Positions 12,171 through 22,361 of a stretch of 64,000 bases of DNA are shown here, in pieces. Below the pieces are notes generated by a model. That model was not told the origin of the DNA. It did not search any database and worked only from the letters and a program-made list of their open reading frames with translations. How positions within the stretch are numbered: position 1 is the first letter of the stretch; each line of letters begins with the position of its first letter. The translations under genes and the position numbers were made by a program. The DNA comes from Lycorma delicatula (lineage: Eukaryota; Arthropoda; Insecta; Hemiptera; Fulgoridae): NCBI RefSeq assembly GCF_047948215.1, contig NC_134457.1, positions 90,544,898 through 90,608,897 on the forward strand, in the 5' to 3' direction.

Positions 12171-12479
12171 TAACCCAACGGGTTGGTCTAGTGGTGATCC
12201 CTTGTTCGCAAACCAGCTGATTTAGAAGTCGAGAGTTCCAACCTTCAAATCTTGGTAAAGGCAACTTTATACAGATCTTTATAACTTTTATACAGATCTG
12301 TATACTAGATCGTGGATACCGGTGTTCTTTGGTGGTTGGGTTTCAATTAACCACACATCTCAGAAATGGTCGACCTGAGAGACTGTTCAAGACTACACCT
12401 CATTTACATTCATACGTATCATCCTCATTCATCCTCTGATGTAATACCTGACGGTGATTCCTGGAGGCTAAGCAGGAAA
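12171..12479 (+). mobile_element. Complete tRNA-derived SINE with target duplication
   Basis: The element starts with a tRNA-like A-box region (GGTTGGTCTAGTGGTGATCC) and a B-box-like GAGTTCCAACCTTC about 35 bases later. A roughly 230-bp body ends in CTAAGCAGGAAA. It is flanked by a perfect 13-bp direct repeat AAGTAGGCTTATA at 12158-12170 and 12480-12492, the hallmark of LINE-driven retroposition. Two further copies lie on the minus strand at 33.3 and 43.6 kb. The clean target duplication suggests a fairly recent insertion. Confidence 0.88.
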
Positions 12480-12492
12480 AAGTAGGCTTATA

Positions 12493-14375
12493 ATAAAATG
12501 TTAATAATGATTAAAAAGAACTGTGATTACATTGCAATTTTAATGACATTTGTAAACATAAATGTCATTAAATATTTCACATCAGCTATGTACAATTAGT
12601 GTCGCAAGATAATGATTAGTCGATCCTTGTCTTTTAGCAGAATTGCTCAATAGCAATTACATAGACTATGCAATAATTTGGTTATTACAGTACAGTACTC
12701 TTTTTTTATAATAGTGTACAGCCTTTTTTGTAATCATTTTTTTTTTATCACTCGACATATTTCGTTCTAGGGATAATAAAAACTTTCGTATTTATTTTTA
12801 TCGTTTTTATTTACTTATTTATTTTTAAATTAAAGGATCTCTGTTTTGTTTTTTATCAATTCTTTTAAGAAAAATGTAAATAATAAAATAATATTGGATA
12901 CATTAATAAAAAAGTGATTGGGGAATAAAATAAAATCATGTTCATAGCTTTACAATAATTATTATGTAACCATGAAACGAGCTTCAAATTCATCGTGAAA
13001 AAATATAATGTGAAAAATATATATAATCTAATTCTTACTGCAAATTATATTTATAACATTATTTATAGGTTAATCCATTTTAAATACTTTTATCTGGTAT
13101 CCTAATACCAACAATATTTTAGATTTTTTGGGTTACAACGTAGATTTAATACCTTATTTTTTTACGTTAAATATTTTTCAATTATTTGAAAATTTATAAA
13201 AATAACGGGAACATTTAAAACAAGTTAATATTTATTTACGCTTATCTAGGCGTATTTAGGTATGATTAATGATCAATTTTTAGAAAAATAAAAGATAAAG
13301 CTCAATGGTATTCGACTCGTCTTAATATTAATGAATATTAATATTAATGTTTTGAATATGCTTTTATAAAATTATTTTTAATATTAAACATTCATTTGAC
13401 AGGAAAATAGTTGTTATTATTTCAAAAAATAAAACTGTCATTTTATCAATATGTAATCGAATATTTTGAATAGTGAAATTGTATGAGTGTGTGCGCGCGC
13501 GAGCTTGTGTGTATTTGCATGTGTGTTTATACAACTCTCATAGATCGTTGTCAGTTAAGAAAGATTAGATTTAATAGAAAATATAAACGTGCGCTTAAAT
13601 CATATTATTGAATTCACTGGATTTTGATATAACATCAAGCAAAGCGAGCATCAAGGACATCAGGAAATGACAGGCATCAGGACATAGGATAAAAAAAGGG
13701 TAAGCGAATAGGAAGATGAGAAGATGGAAAAGATGAAGGATCAGTACTAAAGGTACAACATTCATCATGTAGATCTGTACCTGTCGGGAGGATGAATGCA
13801 TTCTCTATCTTTATCTTACAAAATCCTTCCTACCCCCACTCTAAAACAACATGTAGAACTAGCATTTCAATACAAAGCGCCCGGCTTACGTTTGCTCGCG
13901 GCTTGGTCGGTTCAAGGCTTCCTGCCAGCCCAGCGGTTCAGAGAGCAAGCTTCGGATTAGAACCGTGTCTGTTAATGTTCAATACAGGTGCTCCATCAAT
14001 AGAGACACTGATTACTGTAAACGAAGCACTGACCTCATCAATCAATCAATTATTCTATTACTCCATTGTTAATAGTTTGTAAGGGATTTCTTGATTGAAT
14101 ATTTGAAACAAAACAAATAAACATTTTAGAAATCGTTAAATTGAATTCATAATACTTTAAAGTTATATACAATAGTTACTAATTTGTATCTTTCATTGTA
14201 ATGCAATAAAACTGAAGAGTAAGGAGAAACAGGGCCAGCTGTAACATTAAGCTGAATTTTCTATGTAAGATTTCATTGCGTATTAACACAATGTATATTT
14301 GTTTTGTAGAAATCATTACCAAAATATTGACTAAGTTTTTTGCTTACAATAAACTGAGAAAGGTGATTTAATGTG

Positions 14376-14435
<60 letters not shown>

Positions 14436-16020
14436 AAAGAAACAAAGATGATTTTGTGATATAATCACAAAACAGCAACAGAAGTAATACAGAATGCTGA
14501 AATCACGTCTCGTACGTGTTTCTATACTTTTATGCCATAAAATCAATCTATCACCTAAGTCAATCAACACCTTCAATCAATCTAACACCTTCTGAAACAA
14601 AATTTTCATAAATTTCATGAAATCGATTTAGAATAACTGTAAAGAAAATTATCTTTATAATGACCCAAGTGGTAACCTTTGGAACCCTTTACTTATCTAG
14701 AAGTAAAACGAAATAAATATACACTGCGAATCACTGTTTTCAGGGTAAGAGCAACGTTTGTTATTAACTGCTGTGGTAGAGTGCACACTGCTGTGGTAGA
14801 GTTCTCTAATATCGTTATCATCATCATCATTTAATTTTTGATAAATAATAAATAAAAATATATAATTATATCGGGGTTTGTTAATATGAACATAAGTTAG
14901 AAATCTGACCAGTTTCCGCTTCTGACAGTTTTAAATTGACTAGATATTTTCCTAATGACCATAAAAACAGAGTATTAATTACTTCTTATAATTTTTTTGA
15001 AATAAGAAACTAACAAATAATCCGGTCCTATTAGGAAAACTCAGGTTTTGGTGGTAATATAATAAATCATAATCTTATCAGATAGGATAAAAACATAAAA
15101 TAATGTATAATTTCGCTTTGAGTAAATACTAACCAAAAATAAATTCCTATTTAGGAACAATAAACAGTTGCAAATTATTAATATAAACAAAGATTAAAAT
15201 GAAAGAACGTTTATTATTATTTTTCTTAACACTCGTTTAAAAATCCTGTTGATTTTTTAATTTAAATTACATTCCTATAATAGTGTATATAATATACATA
15301 AATCTTGTTTATTATAAACACAGTAATTTATTTCTGGTCTGTAATTGCTCAGATGAAAGTTATAGTTCTATTTTGTATATATATATAGTATATATCACGT
15401 CACGTAAAAATTATGAAGGGTTTATTAATTTTTTGTTCACTAAGTCAAAGTTTTCCTAACAGTACATGACATTATAACAGCACTATTATTAAAACGGAAA
15501 ATGAAATATTATCAATTTATATTTTAATATAGTCGCTTGTACTCTTTTTTAAGGATTTATACAATTTTACGTTGCCATCCTGATAAAGCTATGCTTTATA
15601 ATTTCTTTTAAACAATTTTGTGCTGTTGGTTTTAGTGTAAAAAATATTTTTTTTTTAATTTTCCTATTATAACGTGCAGTTTAAATAAAAATAAAACGTA
15701 TATTAACATTTCACAGTATTTTGTATAATTTAATAATATTTGGAAGAATTTTATTTATTTTGTACTCATTTTTGAGTAACGTTTGTTATTTTTAATTTAT
15801 ATTGTAGACTTATTAAAAAAATCTTTTTGTTTATTCTTATTTTTTAATTATATAACAATGCTGTATAGATATATAGTACACAATATAAGGAAAAGTGTGC
15901 TAATCGAGTCAAACTTGTATGCAGGGGTTTTTGTAGATGTTGATGTTTCATGTTACCCTCTCTAACAAGAAAACATAATTTTAGCATTAGAAAATTCTGG
16001 AAGGATGTTTGTATGGTATT
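12493..16020. other. AT-rich interval with microsatellite and one GC-richer patch
   Basis: A 50-bp (AT)n tract lies at 14382-14431 and a short (GC)n/(GT)n patch near 13485-13525. At 13790-14080 the composition is more balanced and a 96-codon open frame exists, but it resembles no family I know and has no codon bias I can judge. Nothing else is recognised. Confidence 0.5.
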
Positions 16021-16025
16021 TTTAT

Positions 16026-16132
16026 TTCCTTGTACGAAGTAAAGGACATATAGTTATGGCGAAAAATGTCGGTTTTCATATTTCAACGAAAATATCCATT
16101 TTGACCATCCCTAAATTCATTTTGACTAGTTA
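16026..16132 (+). repeat. 5' fragment of the 0.7-kb CTTCCTTGTACG repeat
   Basis: The sequence follows the start of the copies at 27.74 and 35.70 kb (CCTTGTACGAAGTAAAGGA, CGGTTTTCA, ATATCCATTTTGACCATCC, CATTTTGACTAG) and then diverges abruptly at about 16132. It is therefore a truncated copy. Confidence 0.8.
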
Positions 16133-16149
16133 ATTACAGTATTACTTTC

Positions 16150-16835
16150 GGTCGCACGGTGGAATTGGGGGATGAAAATAAATCTTTACGATTTAAGGTA
16201 TGAAGAACACGAAAATACCATTCACTAAAAAGTAGTTTCGTATGTATGTGTGTGTATATATATATATATTAAAAATTATAGTATAAATTTATAATATATA
16301 TATATATATTTACATAATTTTTTTATAGGCCTATGTATAAAATTTGCAGCTGGAAAATCTCCAAAATAACTAGACGACTTTCATTGAAATTTAAATATTC
16401 TGTGGTAGTTTATCAGAAGTTTTACACGTGAAAATTTTATGAAAACTGCTTGATTCATTCCCGAGTTACGCTCAATTTAAGATCAACAACTATCAACATA
16501 ACTTCAATTTGAGGTATTTTTTTCGAACGCAACCTTGGGATTTGGGGGTAAAAATAAATCTTCTTTACGTTTTGGATACGTGGAATACGAAGATACTATT
16601 CATGTATAAAATTTTGTAGTACTAAATTTAAAAAAATAACATTCTATTATAAAATTCTTTGGCTCAAAAATTTGCATAACTATTACATCAATTTCATTGA
16701 AATTTAGATTGCTGTATTAGTTTATTTGAAATTTTGCATGTGAGAATGATGAAGGTTGGTTGAGCCGTTCTTAAGTTAAGCTCATTTTGAGGTTAACAAC
16801 AGACAACATATTCTCAATTTGAGGTAATATTGAGT
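16150..16835 (+). repeat. Head-to-tail dimer of a roughly 340-bp repeat
   Basis: Two consecutive units share the same block order: GG(A/G)TTGGGGG(A/T) plus AAAATAAATCTT; GAA-AC-AA(A/G)ATAC(C/T)ATTCA; TGTATAAAATTT; a CATTGAAATTTA block; and a closing CTCAATTT..AACAAC...CAATTTGAGGTA. The first runs about 16150-16516 and the second about 16517-16835. The first has gained a (TA)n expansion in the middle. No coding capacity was seen. Confidence 0.75.
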
Positions 16836-16839
16836 TTGT

Positions 16840-17948
16840 AGTGGTGTATTTTTCATAAGAGCTTATACAGTGAATTACAGTGGTGAGCGAATTGAGAGTT
16901 GATGCCTGTGTGTTGGATCTACTCTTTAATCGAACATGTGTAGTACGTTGTACTCTGAAAATTAGTGCGTTTCTTACTGCGAAATAATGAGGACGTCGAA
17001 AACGAAGATTCGGTCTTCTTGCGCAGAACTTCGCAACAGTTTTTTCTATTTATAATGTGGAATTTTATAAGATCATAAGACTTTAGATTATACTATAATT
17101 ATTATACTAGAGTATAATAACTGTGTTTGGAGTACTATTTTTTTATTTTTAGTGTATATTAATTACTGAAATATTTTTATTTGTTATTATTTTAAGTTGG
17201 TTGTTCTATGAATGTTTTTATTTTCAATAAAGCAAAATTATGTTTTTTGTTTTTTTTTTAAATATGGTCATTTAAGTAACACTTTGAGATTAGAGCTTTC
17301 ACTCGAAATGGTCGCCTTTTGGTACGCCTCTGTACTAGCATTTGTTTTTCGCGTTCCCGTGTTTGTTGTTTGTAGGTTTGTTTCGTTAGTTGTTATATTT
17401 TGTTGTTTTTATTTATTTTCGGTGTTCTGAGTTCATTTTTTTGTTTAATTTCTGTCTTGGCCTGGATAGGTGGCCATCTTGCCTATCTAGGCTACTACAT
17501 ATATTTTTTTATTCTTACGTTTTTCATGGTTTATTCTGTGTTCGTGAACTGCAGTTAAGTTTCCAGTGGCGTATCGTGTGTTTTATTATTATTTTTTAGT
17601 GATCTTTGTTACATTTATTATATTTATCTTAATATTTGTAGTTTATTACCCGTTGCTAAGAACTGTTTAATTAGCATAGGAATCGTAGGCTATCTACTAT
17701 TTCTTTTTGAGTTGTTTCCCTTATTTTGTTTTTTCCACTATTCGCTATTTAACTATTAAATTTATATTTCGCTATTTAATTTCCACTATTAAACACGCTG
17801 TGTTTTACAGCGTGTACAGTGTGGAAAATAGTTATTTTAATTCCTTTTGGAATTAACTTTAATTGAGTCGTTTCTTATTATCCTAGTAACAGACTTAGAA
17901 ATTTTTTTGGTGTTTGGACTAAGAAAATTTTTTGTACTTTTTCTCGTC
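16840..17948. other. Region upstream of the R1-like gag, possibly its 5' UTR
   Basis: From about 17280 the composition shifts away from the AT-rich background, which could mark the retrotransposon 5' UTR, but the exact start is not defined. A perfect 8-bp hairpin (ACACGCTG at 17793-17800, CAGCGTGT at 17808-17815) lies 130 bases upstream of the gag ATG. Open frames of 69-72 codons here are T-rich and hydrophobic and unconvincing. Confidence 0.4.
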
Positions 17949-18904
17949 ATGACGCATCCAGGTGGGGGGGGGGGGGGGGTCGAGAGGCCGTCGCAAAAGA
18001 AGACAGTGGTAGTGCAGGAGGCTCCCCCTGATAGTAGCGGGTCTGACAGCGCTGCTGAAAGCGAGGCTGAAGAATATCGGCGTATGGAGTCGTTCCGTTT
18101 CAGATGTAGGGAGAGACAGATGGAGTTGTCAGCTCGGCGGCAGCAGATAGGTGTAGGTTCGCCAATTCTGACTACTGTAGAGGTTGAGCGTGGGGGAGAA
18201 TTCGAGGAGGATTCTCGCCTCTGCCAATGAGATCAGACGGTGAAATGGAAAGTGAGAAATGAGGGTGAAATGGCTGGCTTCGAAGCCATTTGGGAAGCGG
18301 AGGCTGTGGCTTACCTCCCTCTTGTGCTGGAGAGAAGAAGAAGCCAAAGGCTAGTTGTAGGGGCTTCTTGTCCTATAGGAAAGACGTTTCTGATCAAGAG
18401 GGACGCGGGTTGTCACAGGTAACGTTCAAAATGGAAGAGGGGGAGCCAGAAGAAGAGAGCAGAACCGATAGCAAGGATAGAAGCTTTCAACGACGGGCAA
18501 GATGTCTAGCTTTCAATACGAAAGTTCTACTAAAATACGTGAGGAAGATGAGTTTGCTTATCAGACAGAATGTGAATACAAAAACGAAGATCAAAGTGTG
18601 TTCCCTAAAAATGAACGGGCTCGCTCGAATGATTAAGATGTTTAGAAACGTTTTAGACGAGATTGATACAAAGCCTCAGGCAAAGTAGCCCACTCGGCCG
18701 GATATGATGAAGGAAGCTTCACAGACGCGTGTGAGATCAGATACGGCTGTGCTGCTTCAAGAGATGGTCACTCAGACCCCGGCTGGGGGTCTGATTCAGA
18801 TGCCTGATGGAGAACATGATCAAGGCGACTTACTTCAGGTCCTTGAGGAATGGGTCTCTAATGAGACTTTTTTCGACTGGTTCAATGGAGTTGGCCGAAA
18901 ATGA
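17949..18904 (+). pseudogene. R1-clade ORF1 (gag) N-terminal part, broken
   Basis: The likely start is the ATG at 17949, followed by a run of Gly codons from a 16-base G tract. A Ser/Glu-rich stretch (SSGSDSAAESEAEEYRRMES) and a basic segment with RCRERQMELSARRQQ come next. After a frameshift near 18230-18290 the reading continues as KKKPKASCRGFLSYRKDVSD. Then, after a stop near 18686, it reads MVTQTPAGGLIQMPDGEHDQ. Low-complexity charged N-termini of this type are usual in R1-clade gag proteins, which bind element RNA and chaperone target-site priming. The assignment is helped mainly by position before the R1-like RT; the N-terminus alone is not diagnostic. It stops before the RRM-like and zinc-knuckle part. 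Confidence 0.62.
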
Positions 18905-18929
18905 CATTTTGTTCTTCTACACTGGTGAC

Positions 18930-20575
18930 AGATCCTGGAGAAATTGATTAGAGTTCTCAGGCGTGGCTACTGGAGGTTACGGTGGGTGTTGGCCACCCTC
19001 AACATTCTCCAGCCCTTCTTCGGACACCTTAGGTTGGGAAACTGGGTAGTGAAGGTGGTCTACAGGCGGGACAAGTGCTTGCCGATAAGTCGAGCACCAC
19101 TGTTGTATCTGGTGATGCGGTTGAAGTTGGACGGACCACTTACGTTATTGTCGTTTACTCTGCCAAGGGGGAGAACAGGATGGTTCAAAGCCTTATGAAG
19201 GCCTAATGTGGTTAGCCCTGCAGGCCGTAGTACGTGACTATTTGTCTAGTCGTAGGGTTCTGTTTAAAGATGCGCCCCTAGCTGTAGAAAAATCCGTCAC
19301 CAGGGGAAGCCCGCAGAGTTCCGTTCTCGGTTCCCTGCTGTGGAAACTAGTATTTGACGGGTTTCTGGGATTGACATTCTCAGAAAGGATCTCGGCCCAG
19401 GCTTTCGCTAATGACTGTCTCCTTTTAGTTCGTGGTAATTCACGACTGCAGCTGGTAGATCGAGTGCAAGCGGTCTTGTTAACCGCTGGATGGACATTTA
19501 AAATTTAAAGATTTTTGTGCCCAGGATGAAGTTTATGCTTCTCAAGGGTGCTGACAAATTATCGTACAGTCGAAACCCCCAAATTAAGTATAAAGGTTGT
19601 GACGTAAGCCGAGTGAGAGTTCATAAGTACCTATTTTGTTTGATGAGAATTTGCTGTTTAGCAACCACATTAGGCAAGTAGCGGCTGACGCCGTCTCAGT
19701 GATATACAAACTTAGGAGGATTGCTTGAAAGGACTAAGGGTTGTCTGGCCGTCAAATGTACATGGTGTATAGAAGTGTCTTCGGAAGCATAACTTCTTAC
19801 GCGGCGTCCCTACGGGCGCATAGGTTTGATATTAATAGAGCACTTGTTAAAAATTTAAGGAGTTCCCAGCGCAGAGTCTTAATTGTATGCACTGGTATTT
19901 TTTAAACAATCTCCTACGAAGCTACCACCGTATTGGGAAAGGCTCTCGCAATCGATTTAGTGGTGAAAGTTCGGGCAGCCATGTGAAGATTGCAAAGAGG
20001 CCGGGAGACCGAGGTATTTGGGATGCGGTTTTGGGCCGGGCCGTACCGGAACAGAATGGTGATCACAATGCACCGGATCTAAATTTCGTTCAATTGCCCA
20101 TCTCCCGCCTGCGGAAGAGGCTGCAGAGCCTCGCGATGGAAGCATGCCAGCTGGAATGGGACACCACGACTAAGTGAATATCCCTGTACAAGTTTATATG
20201 AGATCTGGGGGGATGGTATGTCAAGAGTTCGTTTTTAATGGTAACGGGTGCCCAGGTGCTCATCAACCGTGTTAATTTAAACAAATATCTGTTTCTGTTC
20301 CGCCTGGAAGCTGATGAGCTGTGAGTCTGCAGGTAGGTACAGTCAAATGAACACCTGATGTTTGAATGCCCTGCACTTTGGGGGGGCCAGAAACCAGGCC
20401 ACACTGGAACTTAGAGTCAAGGGGAAAATTGGCCACTCACAAGCGGCGAGTCAATGTGGCGAGAGCCGCACTGTCGGACCGTGTAGAAGTTCCTTGATGC
20501 GGTTGCTTATGTTCAACCGACATCAGAAGTTTACTTAAGAGAAAGACTCCTACCGCACTGCTGTCAAAAGCTAAC
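18930..20575 (+). pseudogene. R1-clade ORF2: reverse transcriptase and C-terminal CCHC domain, broken
   Basis: A finger region is present but scrambled at 18930-19200 (ILEKLIR, QVLADKSSTTVVS, RMVQSLMKA). From 19206 it reads LQAVVRDYLSSRRVLF, then VTRGSPQSSVLGSLLWKLVF (family form GCPQGSVLGPLLW), and AQAFANDCLLLVRGNSRLQL, where the catalytic FADD has become FAND. Then follow MLLKGADKLSYSRNPQIKYKG, SRVRVHKYL, SGRQMYMVYRSVFGSITSYA and SSQRRVLIVCTG. The C-terminal part has LEWDTTTK near 20152, KYLFLFRLEADEL near 20283 and NEHLMFECPALW near 20350, the last being the H-C end of the typical CCHC. Several frameshifts and stops, plus the catalytic Asp change, make it inactive. The endonuclease half of ORF2 is missing. 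Confidence 0.88.
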
Positions 20576-20930
20576 CTAGATATATATGGCTGACCACCAG
20601 CCGATTAAGGCTAAGAGCGCTTAATGGACAGGTACTTGCTGGCAATCAGCGACCAAGGCGTGGAAGTGAATTACTGTCTAGACGAAGTAAATTTCAATTT
20701 ATGGATGTCATATATATTTTCAGTAGTTGACGGGGTGCGCCTACCCATTTTAGTAACATATGACAAGTGAGCGGATGGGTCACGTAAGCCGGTGGTATAT
20801 AGCACCGCGTTTAGTCCGCTCACACTGTTAGGTAAGCTCTAGGAGCTATTTAGGACACTGGTCGCTAAACTGTTTCGAGGCTTAGTAACCGTTTGTGGCA
20901 CAGACATTCGGTCTTATGCTTTAGGGCGAC
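20576..20930 (+). other. Segment between ORF2 tail and misplaced gag part
   Basis: Composition remains like the retrotransposon. This may be the 3' UTR of the RT-bearing copy plus internal sequence of the other copy. A run reading GVRLPILVTYDK near 20730-20765 faintly recalls R1-clade endonuclease sequence, but too little matches to call it. Confidence 0.35.
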
Positions 20931-20933
20931 CGA

Positions 20934-21680
20934 ATGGCGTGGTGGCGGGAGAAATGCCAAGCAAACCAAATCCCTGGTGTGGTAACGGCCGATAGTGGAG
21001 TGTGTTTTTGCGAGCCTGGTGGACGGGTCGGTAGCTTCTTATGCCGGTTCGTGGAATATCTTGGCAGAAGAGTGGTGGGGGAAGACCTTTTCCTTCGAGT
21101 ACGGGCTGAGGGGGACGATGCTGAGCGGCTCCATAGGGAGATTGCAGAGAAGGTGGATGGTGGTACGACGTTGTTGGGAGGTAGAGGAGGAAGGTGAGTC
21201 CATGTCCTTATTAATGATATGGAGGCCTTAACCACAAAAGAAGTATTCATGAGGAGATCTTCGTCGTGTTACCGGTGACTCTGTTACGATTGGTGTGATT
21301 TCAATGAGACCTGCCTACGGGGCCACTCAGGTAGTGACGCTAGCTCTGCCACTCATCCTGGCGGATACATTACTGCACGACGGCCGGGTGCGGATTGAAT
21401 GGGTGACTTGCAGAGTAATGTGACGGTAACTGGAAGAGCGGTGATTCCGTTGATGGGATACTGGGCACCGGACGAAGCTGTCTAATGGTTATGACAGGAA
21501 CGGCCACTGTTTTAACTACGGAGAGGCTGGCCATGTCAAGATGAATTGCCAGAAGGAAGTCCGCTGCACTTCCTACAAAACCTTTGGCCACACTTTGGGG
21601 GGCCGAGGTTGCAGAAACGTACACCGGAAGTGATGTGCACTTGCTATGGAGCGTAGAATTATGGTGGCTCCGACGCGGGA
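20934..21680 (+). pseudogene. R1-clade ORF1 (gag) C-terminal part with zinc knuckles, misplaced
   Basis: Translation across three frames gives EGDDAERLHREIAEKVDGG (21110-21165), then DMEALTTKEVFME near 21220. SMRPAYGATQVVTLALPLIL (21301-21360) and LLHDGRVRIEWVTCRVM (about 21370-21420) follow, which are the hallmark R1-clade gag blocks before the knuckles. A double zinc knuckle then reads HCFNYGEAGHVKMNCQKEV and RCTSYKTFGHTLGGRGC at 21505-21620. In each knuckle the second Cys has become Tyr (CFNY for CFNC, CTSY for CTSC). In an intact element this part precedes ORF2, whereas here it lies after it. Confidence 0.82.
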
Positions 21681-21773
21681 TAGCCTCATTCAGGAGGGGT
21701 GGGGTGCTCCGGCGTCTTATCAACGATGAGTGGACGGAGACTCTTGGCGGAGCCATGTGGGGGAGGGTAAATT

Positions 21774-22085
21774 AGACCGTAGTCCCGATGGGAGATCCCT
21801 TGGGGTTCCCCATTAGAGGCAAGGCGGAGGGAATGTAAGACCGTAATCCCGGTCGGGGATTTTATCCATTTTAATTACATTTTTCTGGGTGTTCCTCATT
21901 AGAGGCAAGGCATAAAGACGGGAGTCCTGGTGAGGGGATTCTTTGGGGGTACCCTCATTTGAGGCATGGCGAATAATCAAAAGACCTGGTCCCGCTACCT
22001 GGGTGGGACCTTGAGTTCTGCCAAGGTAGTTTGAGGCGATGGCATCCCTCGGAGCTGTAGTTATGTTTAATTGCGGGTCCAACTC
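21774..22085 (+). repeat. GC-rich short tandem units downstream of gag part
   Basis: Three to four degenerate units begin AGACCGTAGTCCCGATGGGA (21774), AGACCGTAATCCCGGTCGGG (21838) and AAGACGGGAGTCCTGGTGAG (21914), each closing with CATT(A/T)GAGGCA(A/T)GGC. A more diverged unit begins near 21980. Spacing is 64-76 bases. They end where the AT-rich host sequence resumes, so they probably belong to the element's 3' or inter-ORF region. Confidence 0.7.
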
Positions 22086-22158
22086 TAAAGAGGCGGGGTA
22101 AACTAAGTACAGTAATTATGTTTTAGGTAAATATTTTACATATTATTCTATTTTTTAG

Positions 22159-22361
22159 AATGGAATAACGACAACTAAAACAAATATATTGAAATTTATA
22201 ATACTAATATTATATATATTAAATTAGAACTAAACTCGAGAGTGTATAGAATTTATTAAAATGGCGTAACGACAACTAAATAAAATTTATTGAAATTTAT
22301 AATGCTAGTATTATTTATATTAAATTAGAACTAATCTCGAAAGTGTATAGAGTATAATAAA
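22159..22361 (+). repeat. 101-bp tandem duplication
   Basis: Units starting AATGGAATAACGACAACTAA (22159) and AATGGCGTAACGACAACTAA (22260) are collinear through TTGAAATTTATAAT, TATTAAATTAGAACTAA, CTCGA and AGTGTATAGA. The first unit is exactly 101 bases. The dimer sits about 70 bases beyond the retrotransposon remnant. It is non-coding. Confidence 0.88.

Larger units (their letters stand above)
17949..22090 (+). mobile_element. Scrambled R1-clade non-LTR retrotransposon
   Basis: This GC-richer block carries pieces of both R1-clade genes, but the order is wrong: gag N-terminal part, then ORF2 reverse transcriptase through the C-terminal CCHC, then the gag C-terminal part with zinc knuckles. 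The apurinic-endonuclease domain is not visible where it should be. All parts have stops and frameshifts. The simplest readings are a 5'-truncated copy nested inside another copy's gag, or an inversion-free internal rearrangement. R1-clade elements often have site preference (rDNA, telomeric or other repeats), but no such target is evident in the flanks here. Confidence 0.8.

Noticed and set aside
13792..14082. 96-codon open frame in a GC-richer patch
   Set aside because: There are no recognisable motifs, splice context or homology from memory; an exon cannot be excluded but is not supported.
14382..14431. Long (AT)n as a replication or recombination element
   Set aside because: It is a simple microsatellite; several similar tracts occur and nothing ties this one to a function.
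16150..16835. CRISPR-like array
   Set aside because: There are only two long diverged units, no short direct repeats with spacers, and the context is eukaryotic.
17212..17599. Hydrophobic open frames upstream of gag as membrane proteins
   Set aside because: They are T-rich frames that translate as Phe/Leu/Val by composition; they are more likely 5' UTR or background.
21370..21756. 128-codon minus-strand open frame
   Set aside because: It is antisense to the gag zinc-knuckle region and shows no domain; GC-rich sequence gives long chance frames.
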